A stretch of 10,206 bases of DNA from Streptomyces lilacinus (GTDB lineage Bacteria; Actinomycetota; Actinomycetes; Streptomycetales; Streptomycetaceae), in NCBI GenBank assembly GCA_000715685.1, contig KL569421.1, positions 1-10,206 on the forward strand. The letters run 5' to 3'. The notes beneath the pieces are model-generated. The model searched no databases. It saw only the letters and a list, made by a program, of their open reading frames with translations, and was not told the DNA's origin. This document shows positions 1-6,591 of the stretch, piece after piece. The translations under genes were made by a program, and so were the position numbers. The stretch's first letter is position 1; every line of letters begins with the position of its first letter.

Positions 1-1043
1 GTGTGGCGGCCCGCGACCTCCTCCAGCAGCTCCGCGAGGACCTCCTCGTTGGTCCACCGGGGCCGCCAGCCCGCGTCGTGCAGCCGGTGGCCGCTGACGA
101 CCCAGGGGTGCATCGTGTACTCCAGGTCGCCCGCCGGGGACGGGGTCAGCCCCAGGCGGTGCAGCCGGGAGGCGGCGCCGAGCGCGACGGCCGAGGGCAG
201 CTCCATGCGCCGGATGCCGGTGAGCTCCTCGACCTCCTCCTGCTCCAGCCAGCCGTCGCAACCGACGGCCAGCTCCCCCTCCGCCTTCTCCAGGGCGGCG
301 AACTCCAGCGCGCTCACCAGGTCCTCCACGTGGCAGAACTGCCAGGTCGGCCGGGATCCGGCGACGACCAGGAGGCGGGGCGACTCGAAGTAGCGGGTCA
401 GGGCCGTGTCGGTGCCGCCGACCAGGACGGCGGGCCGCAGCACGGTGACGTTCAGGCCGGGGTGCGCCCGGGGCGCGCGCCTGGCCAGCCGCTCTATCTC
501 CAGCAGGTCCCCCACGCCCGTCGCCTCGGCGGTCGCCCGCAGCTCGGCGTCCTCGGCGAGGGGCACGTCGTTGTCCGGGCGGGCGCCGTAGACCATGGCC
601 GAGGTGCACAGCACGACCCGGTGCACGCCGGCGGCCGCGGCGGCGGTGAGCACGGTCTGGGTGCCGCGCACGTTGTAGGCGGTCCGGGCGGCCGGGTCGG
701 TCTCCAGGTCCAGGTCGAGCGCGAGGTGGACGACGACGTCGGCGCCGCGCAGCCGCTCGGCGATGGCCGGGTCCCGGACGTCCAGGACGTGCCACTGCGC
801 CTCGGTCACGTCGCCGCGGCGCTCGTCGATGGCCACGACGTGCTTGATCTCCTCGGACGCGGCGAGCCGCCGCGTGAGCAGCGCACCGACCCCGCGCGCG
901 GCACCGGTGACCGCGACCACGGGCCGCCGGCCGGTCGGGGTCGTGCGGTGCGCGGGGGCACCGTGCGGGACCGCGCCGTCTGGCGCGGAACCGTTTCGCG
1001 CTGCGCGAACTTCTCGGTCGGCTTGTCGGTCGGGGGAACTCAC
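1..1043 (-). CDS. Extended SDR / NAD-dependent epimerase-like protein, 3' end outside window
   Basis: This is a leftward gene whose first 347 codons are in the window; the C-terminus lies beyond base 1. The GTG start at 1043-1041 has GGAG at 1054-1051, 7 nt upstream. About 40 residues of low-complexity N-terminus precede a Rossmann fold. Visible motifs are TGAARGVG (about 46-53, the TGxxGxxG dinucleotide site), an acidic residue ending the second strand (D73, typical of NAD preference), DVRD (88-91, adenine-side contact), ADVVVHLA (101-108) and CTSAMVYG (146-153, the active-site Ser strand). LRPAVLVGG (202-210) and WQFCHVEDL (234-242) are typical of extended SDR/nucleoside-diphosphate-sugar epimerases. 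The usual Tyr-x3-Lys pair is not seen: the stretch expected to hold it reads GVGDLLEIERLA. The protein may therefore be a non-classical SDR or a nucleotide-binding regulator. Substrate is unknown. Confidence is high for the fold and low for any reaction. Confidence 0.9.
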   Translation of the reverse strand, partial: MSSPDRQADREVRAARNGSAPDGAVPHGAPAHRTTPTGRRPVVAVTGAARGVGALLTRRLAASEEIKHVVAIDERRGDVTEAQWHVLDVRDPAIAERLRGADVVVHLALDLDLETDPAARTAYNVRGTQTVLTAAAAAGVHRVVLCTSAMVYGARPDNDVPLAEDAELRATAEATGVGDLLEIERLARRAPRAHPGLNVTVLRPAVLVGGTDTALTRYFESPRLLVVAGSRPTWQFCHVEDLVSALEFAALEKAEGELAVGCDGWLEQEEVEELTGIRRMELPSAVALGAASRLHRLGLTPSPAGDLEYTMHPWVVSGHRLHDAGWRPRWTNEEVLAELLEEVAGRH

Positions 1044-1247
1044 CGGGCGTCTCCAGCGGTTGTCTTCAGTACGTATGTGCCATCACGTTTGTCATGACGC
1101 GTACGTACCAGGTGACGTCCATCCTGCCGCAGGCCCCGGGCGAGCGGAGCACCAAGCCCGGATAGCGGCGAGGTGTCTACGCTTGGTGGTGTTGTCGGGC
1201 ATTCGCCGCCGGTCCGGAGCCGGCGGCCCTACGAGCCGAGGAAACCC
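1044..1247. promoter_or_regulatory. Divergent intergenic region with paired GTACGTA sites
   Basis: These 204 bp separate the leftward SDR gene from the rightward metalloprotease gene, so both promoters should lie here. The heptamer GTACGTA occurs at 1069-1075 and again at 1101-1107. The core TACGTA is palindromic, and the two copies are 32 bp apart, about three helical turns. This is the kind of layout a dimeric regulator could use. I could not identify convincing -35/-10 pairs. TACGCT near 1178 is a weak -10 candidate for the rightward gene, and ATGACA followed by TACGTA is a weak candidate for the leftward gene. The function is inferred from position only. Confidence 0.4.
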
Positions 1248-2543
1248 GTGAGTGACACCCCATTCGGATTCGGTCTTCCGCCGGAGGAGCCGGAGAACGG
1301 CGACGACGGCAAGAAGAAGGGCGGTGGCCAGGGAGGCGGCCAGGGTCCCGCGAATCCCTTCGGGTTCGGCGGGGCCGCGGGCGGCGGGGACAATCCGTTC
1401 GCCGCGATGTTCGGCTCCATGAACCCCGGTGACCTGGGCGCCGCCTTCCAGCAGCTCGGCCAGATGCTCTCCTACGAGGGCGGCCCGGTGAACTGGGACA
1501 TGGCCAAGCAGATCGCCCGCCAGACCGTCGCGCAGGGCACCGCCGACGGCAGCAAGGACGCGAGCGTCTCCGCCGGCGAGCGGGCCGCGGTCGAGGAGGC
1601 CGTGCGCCTGGCCGACCTGTGGCTGGACGGCGTGACCTCGCTGCCCTCCGGCTCGGGCACGGCCGTCGCCTGGAGCCGCGCGGAGTGGGTCGAGGCGACC
1701 CTGCCCGTGTGGAAGGACCTGGTGGACCCGGTCGCCGAGCGCGTCGGGGCGGCCATGGGCGAGGTCCTGCCCGAGGAGATGCAGGCCATGGCGGGCCCGC
1801 TGCTCGGGATGATGCGCAGCATGGGCGGCGCGATGTTCGGCACCCAGATCGGCCAGGCCGTGGGCGTGCTCGCGGGCGAGGTCGTCGGCTCCACCGACAT
1901 CGGCCTGCCCCTGGGCCCGGCCGGCAAGGCCGCGCTGCTGCCGGTGAACATCGAGACGTTCGGCTCGGGGCTCGGCGTCCCGCAGGACGAGGTGCGGCTG
2001 TACCTGGCCCTGCGCGAGGCCGCCCACCAGCGGCTCTTCGCCCACGTGCCGTGGCTCCGCTCGCATCTGTTCGGTGCCGTCGAGGGCTACGCCCGCGGCA
2101 TCAAGGTCGACACCGCGAAGCTCGAGGACGTGGTCGGCCAGCTCGACCCCACCCACCCCGAGCAGATGCAGGAGGCCCTCCAGCAGGGCATGTTCCAGCC
2201 GGAGGACACCCCGGCGCAGAAGGCCGCCCTCGCCCGCCTGGAGCTGTCTCGATGTGTATAAGAGACAGTCGCGACGCTGATCGGCCTGGAGCTGCGGCCG
2301 CGCCGGCTGCGGGACGCCTCGCGCCTGTGGGCCTCGCTCACCGACGCCCGGGGCATGGACGGCCGCGACGCCCTCTGGGAGCACCCGGACATGCTGCCGA
2401 CCGCCGCCGACCTGGACGACCCCGACGGCTTCGTCCACCGCGAGCACCTGGACTTCTCCGAGATCGACAAGATGCTCGGCGAGGCGGCCAGGGGCTCGAA
2501 GGACAGCGAGGACAAGCCGGACGAGGGTGACGAGAAGAAGTGA
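1248..2543 (+). CDS. Zincin_2/DUF2342-type zinc-dependent metalloprotease-like protein, broken by adapter chimera
   Basis: The GTG start at 1248 follows GAGGAA at 1238-1243, and the protein begins MSDTPFGFGLPPEE. A Gly/Lys-rich low-complexity N-terminus (about 15-50) leads into a mostly helical protein. LALREAAHQRLFAH (about 253-266) is the likely metal-binding helix; it reads R-E-A-A-H where a classical zincin has H-E-x-x-H. I recall the family (PF10103/TIGR03624, putative hydrolase, F420-biosynthesis-associated) as about 460-490 residues. Residues 1-332 end at 2243, then 25 bases of sequencing adapter bring an in-frame TAA at 2259-2261. Genuine coding resumes in the same frame at 2269 with (F)ATLIGLELRPRRLRD and runs 90 residues to TGA at 2541-2543. 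From remembered homologues about 45 codons are missing at the junction, including a VEGW segment that could carry a metal ligand. The break is an assembly artefact, not a natural pseudogene. The stop overlaps the next gene's start. Confidence 0.85.
2244..2268. other. Tn5/Nextera mosaic-end adapter chimera (artefact)
   Basis: Positions 2244-2250 are CTGTCTC, the first seven bases of the Tn5 mosaic end. Positions 2251-2268 are GATGTGTATAAGAGACAG, 18 of the 19 bases of the same element in the opposite orientation. The outer and inner ends of natural IS50 differ from this sequence, so it is the synthetic mosaic end used in tagmentation libraries. Genomic sequence on the two sides was joined through untrimmed adapter. 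The frames across it give the well-known spurious peptides MCIRDS, LDVYKRQ and CLLYTS. Confidence 0.97.
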
Positions 2544-3061
2544 GTCTTCACGAGAACGCCGTCGGCGTGCTGAAGGAGTACGCCGACCAGGACGACCTGC
2601 GCGGCGTCTATCTGGATCACCTGGCCGCCCATCCTGACGGGATGTGGAAGCCGTGCGAGGCCGGGCACCTGACGGCGAGCGCGCTGGTGGTCGATCCGGC
2701 GCGGGGCCGGGTGCTGCTCACGCTGCACCGCAAGCTGCGGATGTGGCTGCAGATGGGCGGCCACTGCGAGCCCGGTGACGCGACGCTCGAGGAGGCGGCG
2801 CTGCGGGAGGCGACGGAGGAGTCCGGCATCGCCGGGCTGACGCTGCTGCCGGGCGGCCCGGTCCGGCTCGACCGGCACCCGATCCCGGCGCCGTGCAACT
2901 GGCACCTGGACGTGCAGTACGCCGCGCTGGTGCCGGACGGCGCGGTGGAGGCCATCAGCGACGAGTCGCTGGACCTGCGCTGGTTCCCGTACGCGGAGGT
3001 GGCCGACGTCGCGGACGACTCCGTCGTCCAGCTGGTGAAGCGGACGCTGGCGCGCCTGTAG
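2540..3061 (+). CDS. Nudix hydrolase
   Basis: This 173-residue protein should cleave a nucleoside-diphosphate-linked (NDP-X) substrate in the cytoplasm. The Nudix box lies at about 73-97: GGHCEPGD, then EEAALREATEESGI, matching REUxEExGU at the C-terminal half with the metal-binding Glu residues present. There is one extra residue between the first Gly and the REATEE segment compared with the textbook spacing, which I recall as common among actinobacterial GGHxEPGD-type members. The GTG start at 2540 overlaps the TGA stop of the metalloprotease gene as GTGA, so translational coupling is likely; no separate strong ribosome binding site is evident beyond the GAGAAGAA purine tract just upstream. 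Substrate cannot be told from sequence. It is followed 14 nt later by a strong hairpin that should end the two-gene transcript. Confidence 0.93.
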   Translation: MSLHENAVGVLKEYADQDDLRGVYLDHLAAHPDGMWKPCEAGHLTASALVVDPARGRVLLTLHRKLRMWLQMGGHCEPGDATLEEAALREATEESGIAGLTLLPGGPVRLDRHPIPAPCNWHLDVQYAALVPDGAVEAISDESLDLRWFPYAEVADVADDSVVQLVKRTLARL

Positions 3062-3075
3062 CTCTGGTCAACTGG

Positions 3076-3108
3076 TAAGGGGCGGTCGCCCATGGCGACC
3101 GCCCCTTA
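3076..3108. terminator. Bidirectional hairpin terminator
   Basis: A perfect 15-bp inverted repeat: TAAGGGGCGGTCGCC at 3076-3090, a 3-nt CAT loop, and the exact complement at 3094-3108. It lies between the convergent Nudix (stop 3061) and AIM24 (stop 3131) genes and can serve both strands. No long U-tract follows, which is usual for Streptomyces terminators. Confidence 0.9.
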
Positions 3109-3109
3109 C

Positions 3110-3134
3110 TCATGCCGTCAGGTCATGCCGTCAG
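3110..3134. repeat. 12-bp direct duplication spanning a stop codon
   Basis: TCATGCCGTCAG occurs at 3110-3121 and again at 3123-3134, a period of 13 bp. The right copy contains the TGA stop (3133-3131, minus strand) of the AIM24 gene. Each copy carries two TGA triplets on the minus strand. It looks like a replication-slippage duplication; no function is implied. Confidence 0.8.
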
Positions 3135-3889
3135 TTCGACCAGATGTTGCCCTGGTTCTGACCGTGGGCGCCCTGCTGGCCGAAGCCGTACTGCGCGGCG
3201 AGGCCCTGGCCGATCTGCGCGCCCTGGGGCGGCAGCATCTCGCTGGGCTGCACGAGCGCGTAGCCGTTGCCCATGAAGCCGAGCTCCCAGCCCTCCCCCG
3301 TGCTGCCGCGCCGGCGCCAGACGCCCGAGGAGGTCGTCTGGGCCTGCATCTGGATACGCAGCGAGGAGGACCAAGCGACGACGGCGTCCGCGTCGGCGTA
3401 GGCGTACTTGTCGGGCGTGACCTGGAGCATCAGCGGCTGCCCGGACGTCATCAGGGCGACCTTGCCCCGGCCGCTGATGCGGAGGGTGTAGGCGCCGGTG
3501 CCGGAGATCCCGAACTGGCTGTCCACCGCGACCGCGTCCCAGTGGAGGGTGGAGTCCAGCGCGAGGACGTACGAGCTGTCGACGGTCAGGCCCTCGTGGT
3601 CGACCTCGACCACATGGACGTGCTGGGCCAGGTTGGCGAGGAAGACCGTGCCCTGCCCGGAGCAGCGCATCAGGTCCAGGCCCTCGCCGGTGTGGACGTG
3701 CTCGGCGTGCTGACGCTGCGTGCGGTACTCGCCGTCGAACTCGATGAGGCCCTGGTAGGCGACCATCGAGCCCTTGCGGGCGAGCACGTCCTCGTGACCG
3801 GTGAGGGTGACGCGCAGCATCTGCGGGTTCTGCAGGGCGTAGCGGTCCTGCGTCTGGGCCTCGGCGTAGCCGAAAAGCGGGCTCTGCAT
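3131..3889 (-). CDS. AIM24 family protein (third gene of TerD-AIM24 operon)
   Basis: This 252-residue protein belongs to the AIM24/DUF124 family (PF01987, TIGR00266), named after a yeast mitochondrial inheritance factor; the biochemical role in bacteria is unsettled. Family landmarks are VLARKGSMVAYQG (35-47), LMRCSGQGTVFLA (73-85), a Gly-rich core near 128-142, ADAVVAWS (167-174) and GEGWELGFMGNGYALVQPSE (198-217). These align with the same landmarks in the two upstream genes. The last 35 residues are a Gln/Gly-rich tail not present in the other two. There is no signal peptide or membrane segment, so it is probably cytoplasmic. The ATG at 3889 follows GAGGAG (3898-3893), and the gene begins 16 nt after the stop of the preceding gene. 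Expression as part of the operon is likely, perhaps as a subunit of a mixed complex with the other AIM24 proteins (inference). Confidence 0.9.
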   Translation of the reverse strand: MQSPLFGYAEAQTQDRYALQNPQMLRVTLTGHEDVLARKGSMVAYQGLIEFDGEYRTQRQHAEHVHTGEGLDLMRCSGQGTVFLANLAQHVHVVEVDHEGLTVDSSYVLALDSTLHWDAVAVDSQFGISGTGAYTLRISGRGKVALMTSGQPLMLQVTPDKYAYADADAVVAWSSSLRIQMQAQTTSSGVWRRRGSTGEGWELGFMGNGYALVQPSEMLPPQGAQIGQGLAAQYGFGQQGAHGQNQGNIWSN

Positions 3890-3905
3890 TGTCTCCTCGT
3901 CCCCC

Positions 3906-4589
3906 TCAGCCCCGGGCCCGGAGCCGGTCGGTGCTGTCCTCGCTGGGCTGTACGACCACGAAACCCTGGCCGGAGAAGCCCAGTTGGTAGGCCTCGCCGC
4001 TGCCGCGGCCGATCATCGAGGAAGCCTTGAAGCTGCGCTTCCCCTTCATCCGCAGGTTGGTGGACCAAGCGACGAGGGCGTCGGGGTCCACATAGGTCTC
4101 GTCGTCGCCGCGGCCGCAGTCGACGACGATCGGCGTGCCGCGCGAGGTGAGCGCGACCCAACCGGTGCCGCTCACGACGACGTTGAACAGGCCCTGCCCG
4201 GCGAACTTGGCCATGCCCTTGACGCGCTCGACGCCCCACTGCAGGTGGGCGTCGAAGGCCAGCAGGTTGGTGCCGTTGACGGACACGGACTCGTTGTTGA
4301 GCTGGAGGCAGACGACGTCCGCTCCGTAGTCGGCGAGGTAGAGCAGGCCGTCGCCGCTGCACTTCATCACCGGGGCGCCCTCGCCGGTGAGCCACTGGGA
4401 GGCCATCTGCCGGATGGCGGGCGCGTTCGCTTCGTACTGGATGAATCCCTCGTAGGCGACCATCGACCCGGTGCGGGCGAAGAGGTCGTGGCCGGTCTGC
4501 ATGGCGACCTTCAGCATGCTGCTGCCGTGGTTCTCCATGCGGGCGGCGGGCGGGGTCGGGGCGTGGCCCGCGATCAGCGACTGGTCCAT
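3906..4589 (-). CDS. AIM24 family protein (second gene of TerD-AIM24 operon)
   Basis: A 227-residue single-domain AIM24/DUF124 protein. After about 20 variable residues the family landmarks appear: LFARTGSMVAYEG (36-48), VMKCSGDGLLYLA (74-86), FAGQGLFNVVVSGTG (129-143), DPDALVAWSTNL (168-179) and GSGEAYQLGFSGQGFVVVQP (196-215). The C-terminus ends shortly after this domain, unlike the Gln/Gly-tailed neighbour. The ATG at 4589 is preceded by GGGAG (4600-4596), which abuts the TGA stop of the fusion gene 11 nt upstream. Such tight spacing indicates co-transcription and probable coupling. It has no secretion signal. Divergence from the neighbouring AIM24 domains argues for old duplication with specialisation rather than a recent copy. 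The molecular activity is unknown. Confidence 0.9.
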   Translation of the reverse strand: MDQSLIAGHAPTPPAARMENHGSSMLKVAMQTGHDLFARTGSMVAYEGFIQYEANAPAIRQMASQWLTGEGAPVMKCSGDGLLYLADYGADVVCLQLNNESVSVNGTNLLAFDAHLQWGVERVKGMAKFAGQGLFNVVVSGTGWVALTSRGTPIVVDCGRGDDETYVDPDALVAWSTNLRMKGKRSFKASSMIGRGSGEAYQLGFSGQGFVVVQPSEDSTDRLRARG

Positions 4590-4600
4590 GACGGGCTCCC

Positions 4601-6436
4601 TCAGACCTCGTAGGGCTGGACGACGATGAAGTTTCCGGGCGCGCCGCGGAATTGGAGGTTGACGGCCTCCCCGCTGTGGCCCGGGTAGGGGTGGCGGCGC
4701 AGCCGCACCTGGCTGGAGATGATGACCTGGGCGCCGGCCGACCAGGCGACGATGGCGTTGCTGTCCGCGAACGTGGTCGGGGTGACCGGGAGCACCACGG
4801 GGGTGCCGTGCGTCTTGACGACGACGGTGCCGGTGCCGTGGAACTGCATGGTGAACAGCGCGCCGCCGGGGATGCCGTGGCCCTCGATGCGACGGACCTC
4901 GTGGTGCAGGGACTCGTCGAAGGCGAGCACCGCGTCGGCGCTGACGCAGATCGCGTCGTTCTCCAGCTGGATGGGGTGGACATGGGCGGAGTTCTCCGCG
5001 AGGAAGACCTGTCCGCGGCCGGTGCAGCGCATCAGCTGCATCTCCTGGCCGGTCGCGTTGCCGACGATGCGGCCCATGAAGCCGGCGCCCTTGTAGCTGA
5101 AGTCGACCTTGCCCTGGTAGAGCACCATGCTGCCCTGGCGGGCCAGCACGGGCTGCGGGTCGGCGCCGAGGTCGACGCGGACGAGCTTGGGGTTCTGGAG
5201 CGTCCAGCGCTGCCCGGTGGGCGCCTCGCGGTACTTGTCGAACGCCACCTGGACACCGGGGGCCGCGGGCGCGCCGGTGCCGTGGGGCGGCGTGCCGGGT
5301 GCCGCGCCGTACGGGGCGGGGTGGCCCGGCTGGGCGGGGTGGCCGTAGGGCTGCTGACCGGGCTGACCGGGCTGCCCGTACGGGGCGGCAGGCTGCTGAC
5401 CGGGGTAGGGCTGGGCCGGTACGGCGGGGGCGCCGTAGGACTGCTGGGGATACGCCTGGTTCGGCGCGGGCGCGGGCGCGGGCGCCGGCGGCTGGGGGGC
5501 CTGCGGGGGCTGGTGCTGGCCGTGCGGGGCGTGCTGCCCGGGCACGCCGGGCGGACCCGGCGGCGGCGGGACACCGGGCGGGCCGGGGGGCGGCGGGACG
5601 GTGCCGCCGGGGGGCGTGCGGTCGCCGGAGAAGTAGCCGGGCGGGGCGATCGGCGCGGCCATGGTCGGCGCCGCGTGCACCTGGGGCGCGGCGGGGGCGC
5701 CGGGGGGCGGTGTGCTGCCGGGCGGGGGCGCGAAGTTCGGGGCGGGCGCCGGCGGCTGGGGCGCCTGCGGGGACTGGGGTGCCGGGGCGGGCTGGCCCGC
5801 GGGCGGGGCGAACGCGGGGGCCGGGGCCTGCTGGGCCGGAGCCTGCTGCGCCGGGGGCGCGAAGGCGGGCGTGGCGGCCGGGGCCGGGGCGGGGGCGGGC
5901 TCCTCCTCTTCAAGGACCTCGCCGCCGAAGTTCGTCAGCAGCGCCTCGAGGCCGCCGTCGAAGCCCTGGCCGACGGCGGCGAACCGCCAGACGTCCTTCA
6001 GGTAGAGGTCACCGAGCATCACGGCGCGCTCGGTGGTGAACTCCGAGCCGGTGAAGGCGTACCGCGCCACCTCCACGCCGCCCGCGACGACACGGAGGTA
6101 GCCCGGACCGACCTGCGACATCTGGCCGGCGCCGTCGATGGTGGCCGTGAAGGTCAGCTTGCGCACGTGGGCCGGCATCTGGTTGAGGGTGACACGGAAG
6201 GACTCGGTGTCCCCGGCCTGCTCGCCGAGCAGCTGGATGGCGCCCTCGGGCGACTTGGGCTGGTTGAAGAAGACGAAGTAGCGGTCGTCGGAGAGCCGCT
6301 CGTCGGCGTCGAGCCCGAAGCAGCTGATGTCGAAGCTCAGACCGGGGCCGCCGATCTGCACTCCCACGTACAGATCGGTCCCCGCCGTCAGGTCACTGAT
6401 CTTGGCCCTGTGGCCGCGCTGGAATTCCCTGGACAT
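4601..6436 (-). CDS. TerD domain - Pro-rich linker - AIM24 domain fusion protein
   Basis: A 611-residue protein in three parts. Residues 1-176 are a TerD-type domain (tellurium-resistance/stress family, known in other members to bind calcium): LTAGTDLYVGVQIGG, LSFDISCFGLDADERLSDD and RYFVFFNQPKSPEGAIQLLG match the family strand pattern, and FTTERAVMLGDLYLKDVWRF matches its C-terminal part. The acidic calcium loops look incomplete. Residues 177-394 are a disordered Pro/Ala/Gly/Gln-rich linker. Residues 395-611 are an AIM24/DUF124 domain with VLARQGSMVLYQG (430-442), LMRCTGRGQVFLAE (468-481), SNAIVAWS (559-566) and a GNFIVVQPYEV end. The ATG at 6436 has GGGGGAC about 11 nt upstream. It heads a three-gene operon with two single-domain AIM24 genes. 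A role in envelope or metal stress sensing is inferred from TerD only; no membrane segment is seen. Confidence 0.9.
   Translation of the reverse strand: MSREFQRGHRAKISDLTAGTDLYVGVQIGGPGLSFDISCFGLDADERLSDDRYFVFFNQPKSPEGAIQLLGEQAGDTESFRVTLNQMPAHVRKLTFTATIDGAGQMSQVGPGYLRVVAGGVEVARYAFTGSEFTTERAVMLGDLYLKDVWRFAAVGQGFDGGLEALLTNFGGEVLEEEEPAPAPAPAATPAFAPPAQQAPAQQAPAPAFAPPAGQPAPAPQSPQAPQPPAPAPNFAPPPGSTPPPGAPAAPQVHAAPTMAAPIAPPGYFSGDRTPPGGTVPPPPGPPGVPPPPGPPGVPGQHAPHGQHQPPQAPQPPAPAPAPAPNQAYPQQSYGAPAVPAQPYPGQQPAAPYGQPGQPGQQPYGHPAQPGHPAPYGAAPGTPPHGTGAPAAPGVQVAFDKYREAPTGQRWTLQNPKLVRVDLGADPQPVLARQGSMVLYQGKVDFSYKGAGFMGRIVGNATGQEMQLMRCTGRGQVFLAENSAHVHPIQLENDAICVSADAVLAFDESLHHEVRRIEGHGIPGGALFTMQFHGTGTVVVKTHGTPVVLPVTPTTFADSNAIVAWSAGAQVIISSQVRLRRHPYPGHSGEAVNLQFRGAPGNFIVVQPYEV
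5255..5908 (-). repeat. Pro/Ala/Gly/Gln-rich linker-coding region with short repeats
   Basis: This stretch encodes residues 177-394 of the TerD-AIM24 fusion. Repeated units include PPPPGPPGV twice in tandem (281-289 and 290-298), PQAPQPPAPAP twice (223-233 and 311-321), and several PxQPGQP/YGxP units near 340-375. It starts with a Glu run (EEEE) directly after the TerD domain. The composition predicts an extended, disordered tether. Repeat number could vary between strains, and the DNA is extreme in G+C, so assembly errors are possible here. Confidence 0.8.
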
Positions 6437-6574
6437 GCGTGACGACCGTCCCCCATCCGAACCTGGTGAATGCGTTGCGCCAGGCTATCCGCTGGGAACG
6501 ACAGCAGGTGATCCCGGGGCGATACGGTGGCGATACCGGTACGCGGAGGGGAGAACCCTACTCGGTGCGCGCGG
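6437..6574 (-). promoter_or_regulatory. Upstream region of the TerD-AIM24 operon with paired GGCGATAC
   Basis: This 138-bp gap lies between the metallopeptidase stop and the fusion-gene start, both on the minus strand. GGCGATAC occurs at 6518-6525 and 6529-6536, 11 bp apart, about one helical turn. The pair lies 80-100 bp upstream of the ATG, where an operator could sit. TAGCCT at 6487-6482 (minus strand) is a possible -10, but no good -35 is placed at 16-18 bp. No terminator hairpin is clear, so read-through from the metallopeptidase gene is possible. Confidence 0.3.
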
Positions 6575-6591
6575 CTACTCGGTGCGCGCGG
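6558..6591. repeat. 17-bp perfect tandem duplication spanning a stop codon
   Basis: CTACTCGGTGCGCGCGG occurs at 6558-6574 and again at 6575-6591 with no gap. The right copy contains the TAG stop of the metallopeptidase gene. The left copy supplies a second ARTE-stop coding end in a shifted frame, because 17 is not a multiple of three. It is a likely slippage product. Confidence 0.9.

Noticed and set aside
2244..2268. A natural IS50/Tn5 insertion or inverted-repeat remnant
   Set aside because: The bases match the synthetic mosaic end, not the natural outer or inner ends. There is no 9-bp target duplication and no transposase, and the same sequence occurs at the contig end.
1092..2447. A 451-codon minus-strand open frame across the metalloprotease gene
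   Set aside because: Its composition is a shadow of the plus-strand gene, and it contains CLLYTS, the translated adapter.
1619..2530. A 303-codon plus-strand open frame containing MCIRDS
   Set aside because: This is the +2 shadow of the metalloprotease gene, running through adapter sequence.
5255..5908. A CRISPR-like or minisatellite array
   Set aside because: The repeats are in-frame Pro/Gly-rich codons of a linker with irregular units and no spacers.
4652..6442. A 596-codon open frame on the plus strand opposite the TerD-AIM24 gene
   Set aside because: It is a G+C-driven antisense shadow: Arg/Gly/Ala-rich, no domain, and the opposite strand has two recognisable domains.
6482..6510. A sigma-70-type promoter for the TerD operon (TAGCCT as -10)
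   Set aside because: No acceptable -35 hexamer occurs at 16-18 bp; kept only as a weak hint.
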